Below are positions 24,054 through 25,141 of a stretch of 25,141 nucleotides of DNA, in pieces. Position numbers and translations under genes: made by a program. Numbering within the stretch: position 1 is the stretch's first letter; every line of letters starts with the position of its first letter. The DNA is from Candidatus Hydrogenedentota bacterium (lineage in GTDB: Bacteria; Hydrogenedentota; Hydrogenedentia; Hydrogenedentales; CAITNO01): NCBI GenBank assembly GCA_007124105.1, contig SLFT01000303.1, forward strand, positions 1 through 25,141, read 5' to 3'. The notes under the pieces are model-generated. The model worked only from the letters and a program-made list of their open reading frames with translations, searched no databases and was not told the origin of the DNA.

Positions 24054-25141
24054 ATGAACAGTCATCTCGCCAACGCTGACAACCGGATGCCGCCGCCAGG
24101 CGCGCGTGTTCTGATTGCCATGAGCGGCGGCGTGGATAGTGTTGCGGCCGCGGGATTGCTGACCGCAGCGGGCTACGAATGCATGGGCGCAACCTTGCGG
24201 TTGACAGGCGAACCACCCGTAAAGTCCGTGTTTGAACCTTGCTGTGGCTTGCAGGCGACCGAAGACGCGCGCAAGATCTGTGAACAATTGGGGATTGAGC
24301 ATCGCACAGTGCGCATCGTCGAGAAATTTGACCGTCACATTATCGCGCCTTTTGCCGCGGCGTATGTGGCGGGCCGCACCCCAAATCCCTGTATCCAGTG
24401 CAACCGCGTTATCAAATTCGGATTGCTTTCCAAGTATGCGCGACAATGGGGATACGATTATATTGCCATGGGGCATTATGCGCGGCTGACGGAACGGAAC
24501 GGGCGCATGGCGTTGCGGCGCGGCGCTTACAGACCCAAGGATCAAAGCTATGTGCTCGCGCCGTTGACACAGCCACAGTTGCGGCGCGCGTGTTTCCCTT
24601 TGGGGAACATGACGAAGGAGGACGCGCGCGCCACGGCCGCGTCCATTGACCCGGTTGTAGGCGCAAAGGCGGAGAGCCAGGAAATCTGTTTTGTTTCAGA
24701 CCGCAATTATGCGCGCGTTGTGGAAGCGCGGCACGGACAAGGCGAGCCGGGGCCTATCGTTGACGTGGAAGGCAACCTGTTGGGCCGCCATAAAGGTATC
24801 TGCCATTACACCATTGGACAACGGCGCGGCCTCGGCGTCAGCGCGGAACAGCCGCTGTATGTGGTGCGTGTAGATGCTGCGAACAACACGATTGTTGTGG
24901 GGCGCGACGAGCAATCGCTATGCCCGTCTTTTGTCACGGGCCCCTTGTTTTACGGTGCGCTTGATCCTGCGATAAAAACCTTTCAGGCCCAGGTGCAATT
25001 GCGTTATCGGCATGTTCCCGTGGAAGCGCGGGTTGCCGTTGGCGCCGGCAGCGCGTGTGTACAGATGGATATGCCACAACGAGCGGTCACACCCGGCCAA
25101 TGGGCGGTTTTTTACGATAGTGACGGGCATGTTCTGGCTGC
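24054..25141 (+). CDS. mnmA: tRNA-specific 2-thiouridylase MnmA (3' end cut by window)
   Basis: The reading frame runs off the window, so its last residues are missing; 362 codons are present, close to the usual length. MnmA makes the 2-thio group of U34 in Glu, Lys and Gln tRNAs. The PP-loop SGGVDS is at 24-29. The catalytic cysteines lie in TPNPCIQCN (Cys116 aligns with the E. coli thiolating Cys) and SQEICFV (Cys212). MGHYARL, KDQSYVL and YTIGQRRGLG are also conserved. An additional EPCC near 61-64 matches a common MnmA subgroup. ATG 24054 has AAGGCGG just upstream and lies 12 bases after the epimerase-like stop. The assignment is very secure. Confidence 0.96.
   Translation, partial: MNSHLANADNRMPPPGARVLIAMSGGVDSVAAAGLLTAAGYECMGATLRLTGEPPVKSVFEPCCGLQATEDARKICEQLGIEHRTVRIVEKFDRHIIAPFAAAYVAGRTPNPCIQCNRVIKFGLLSKYARQWGYDYIAMGHYARLTERNGRMALRRGAYRPKDQSYVLAPLTQPQLRRACFPLGNMTKEDARATAASIDPVVGAKAESQEICFVSDRNYARVVEARHGQGEPGPIVDVEGNLLGRHKGICHYTIGQRRGLGVSAEQPLYVVRVDAANNTIVVGRDEQSLCPSFVTGPLFYGALDPAIKTFQAQVQLRYRHVPVEARVAVGAGSACVQMDMPQRAVTPGQWAVFYDSDGHVLA

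Overview
The window reads as chromosomal DNA from a Gram-negative, fairly GC-rich and gene-dense bacterium. I see no insertion sequence, prophage, CRISPR array, rRNA or tRNA gene. Several traits fit an uncultured lineage near the PVC or Hydrogenedentota groups: a HRDLSPEN-type Ser/Thr kinase, a CPENK-type Trm112-like protein, Sel1 repeats behind a zinc ribbon, large exported carbohydrate-active proteins, and non-HemE URO-D proteins. That placement is a low-confidence inference from gene content; no marker gene proves it.

Layout. Positions 1-120 hold an intrinsic terminator (37-60, + strand) that closes a gene lying to the left of the window. Eight minus-strand genes follow, transcribed from about 9429 down to 121: a Ser/Thr kinase, a YacP-like NYN RNase, a YprB-like DEDD exonuclease with a helical-repeat tail, a GH1-like protein, a sugar kinase-MurQ fusion, an exported SpoIID/LytB protein, AnmK, and a small Trm112-like protein. 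A 349-base intergenic region (9430-9778) holds a candidate promoter for the kinase. The plus strand then carries a GT4 glycosyltransferase, an exported alpha/alpha-toroid-like protein, a multi-pass membrane protein with a helical-repeat tail, and an MgtC/SapB protein. A minus-strand pair follows: an exported 863-residue GH20-domain-2/DUF4838-like protein and a DegT-type aminotransferase. The last block is on the plus strand: a zinc-ribbon Sel1 protein, a URO-D superfamily protein, a ribulose-phosphate-epimerase-like protein with its active site erased, and mnmA, which is cut by the window end.

The most coherent system is the unit 6341-464, GH1-like / kinase-MurQ / SpoIID / AnmK, joined by 1-4 base overlaps and one 33-base gap. 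Together these activities could release anhydro-muro-sugars (SpoIID), phosphorylate anhydroMurNAc (AnmK), remove the lactyl ether (MurQ), and phosphorylate free GlcNAc or MurNAc (the kinase domain). The GH1-like protein sits where a beta-N-acetylglucosaminidase would be needed, yet it lacks the GH1 nucleophile: Gly322 replaces the Glu of the TENG motif, while the acid/base Glu157 remains. A substrate-assisted mechanism using the 2-acetamido group of GlcNAc would explain this, but that is a hypothesis.

A second unusual gene is the epimerase-like protein at 23346-24041. It keeps the RPE fold signature but has lost all four metal-binding and catalytic positions I could align, and it lies 12 bases upstream of mnmA. 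Two candidate promoters, at 9477-9517 and 13412-13441, each carry an inverted repeat where a regulator would be expected to bind.
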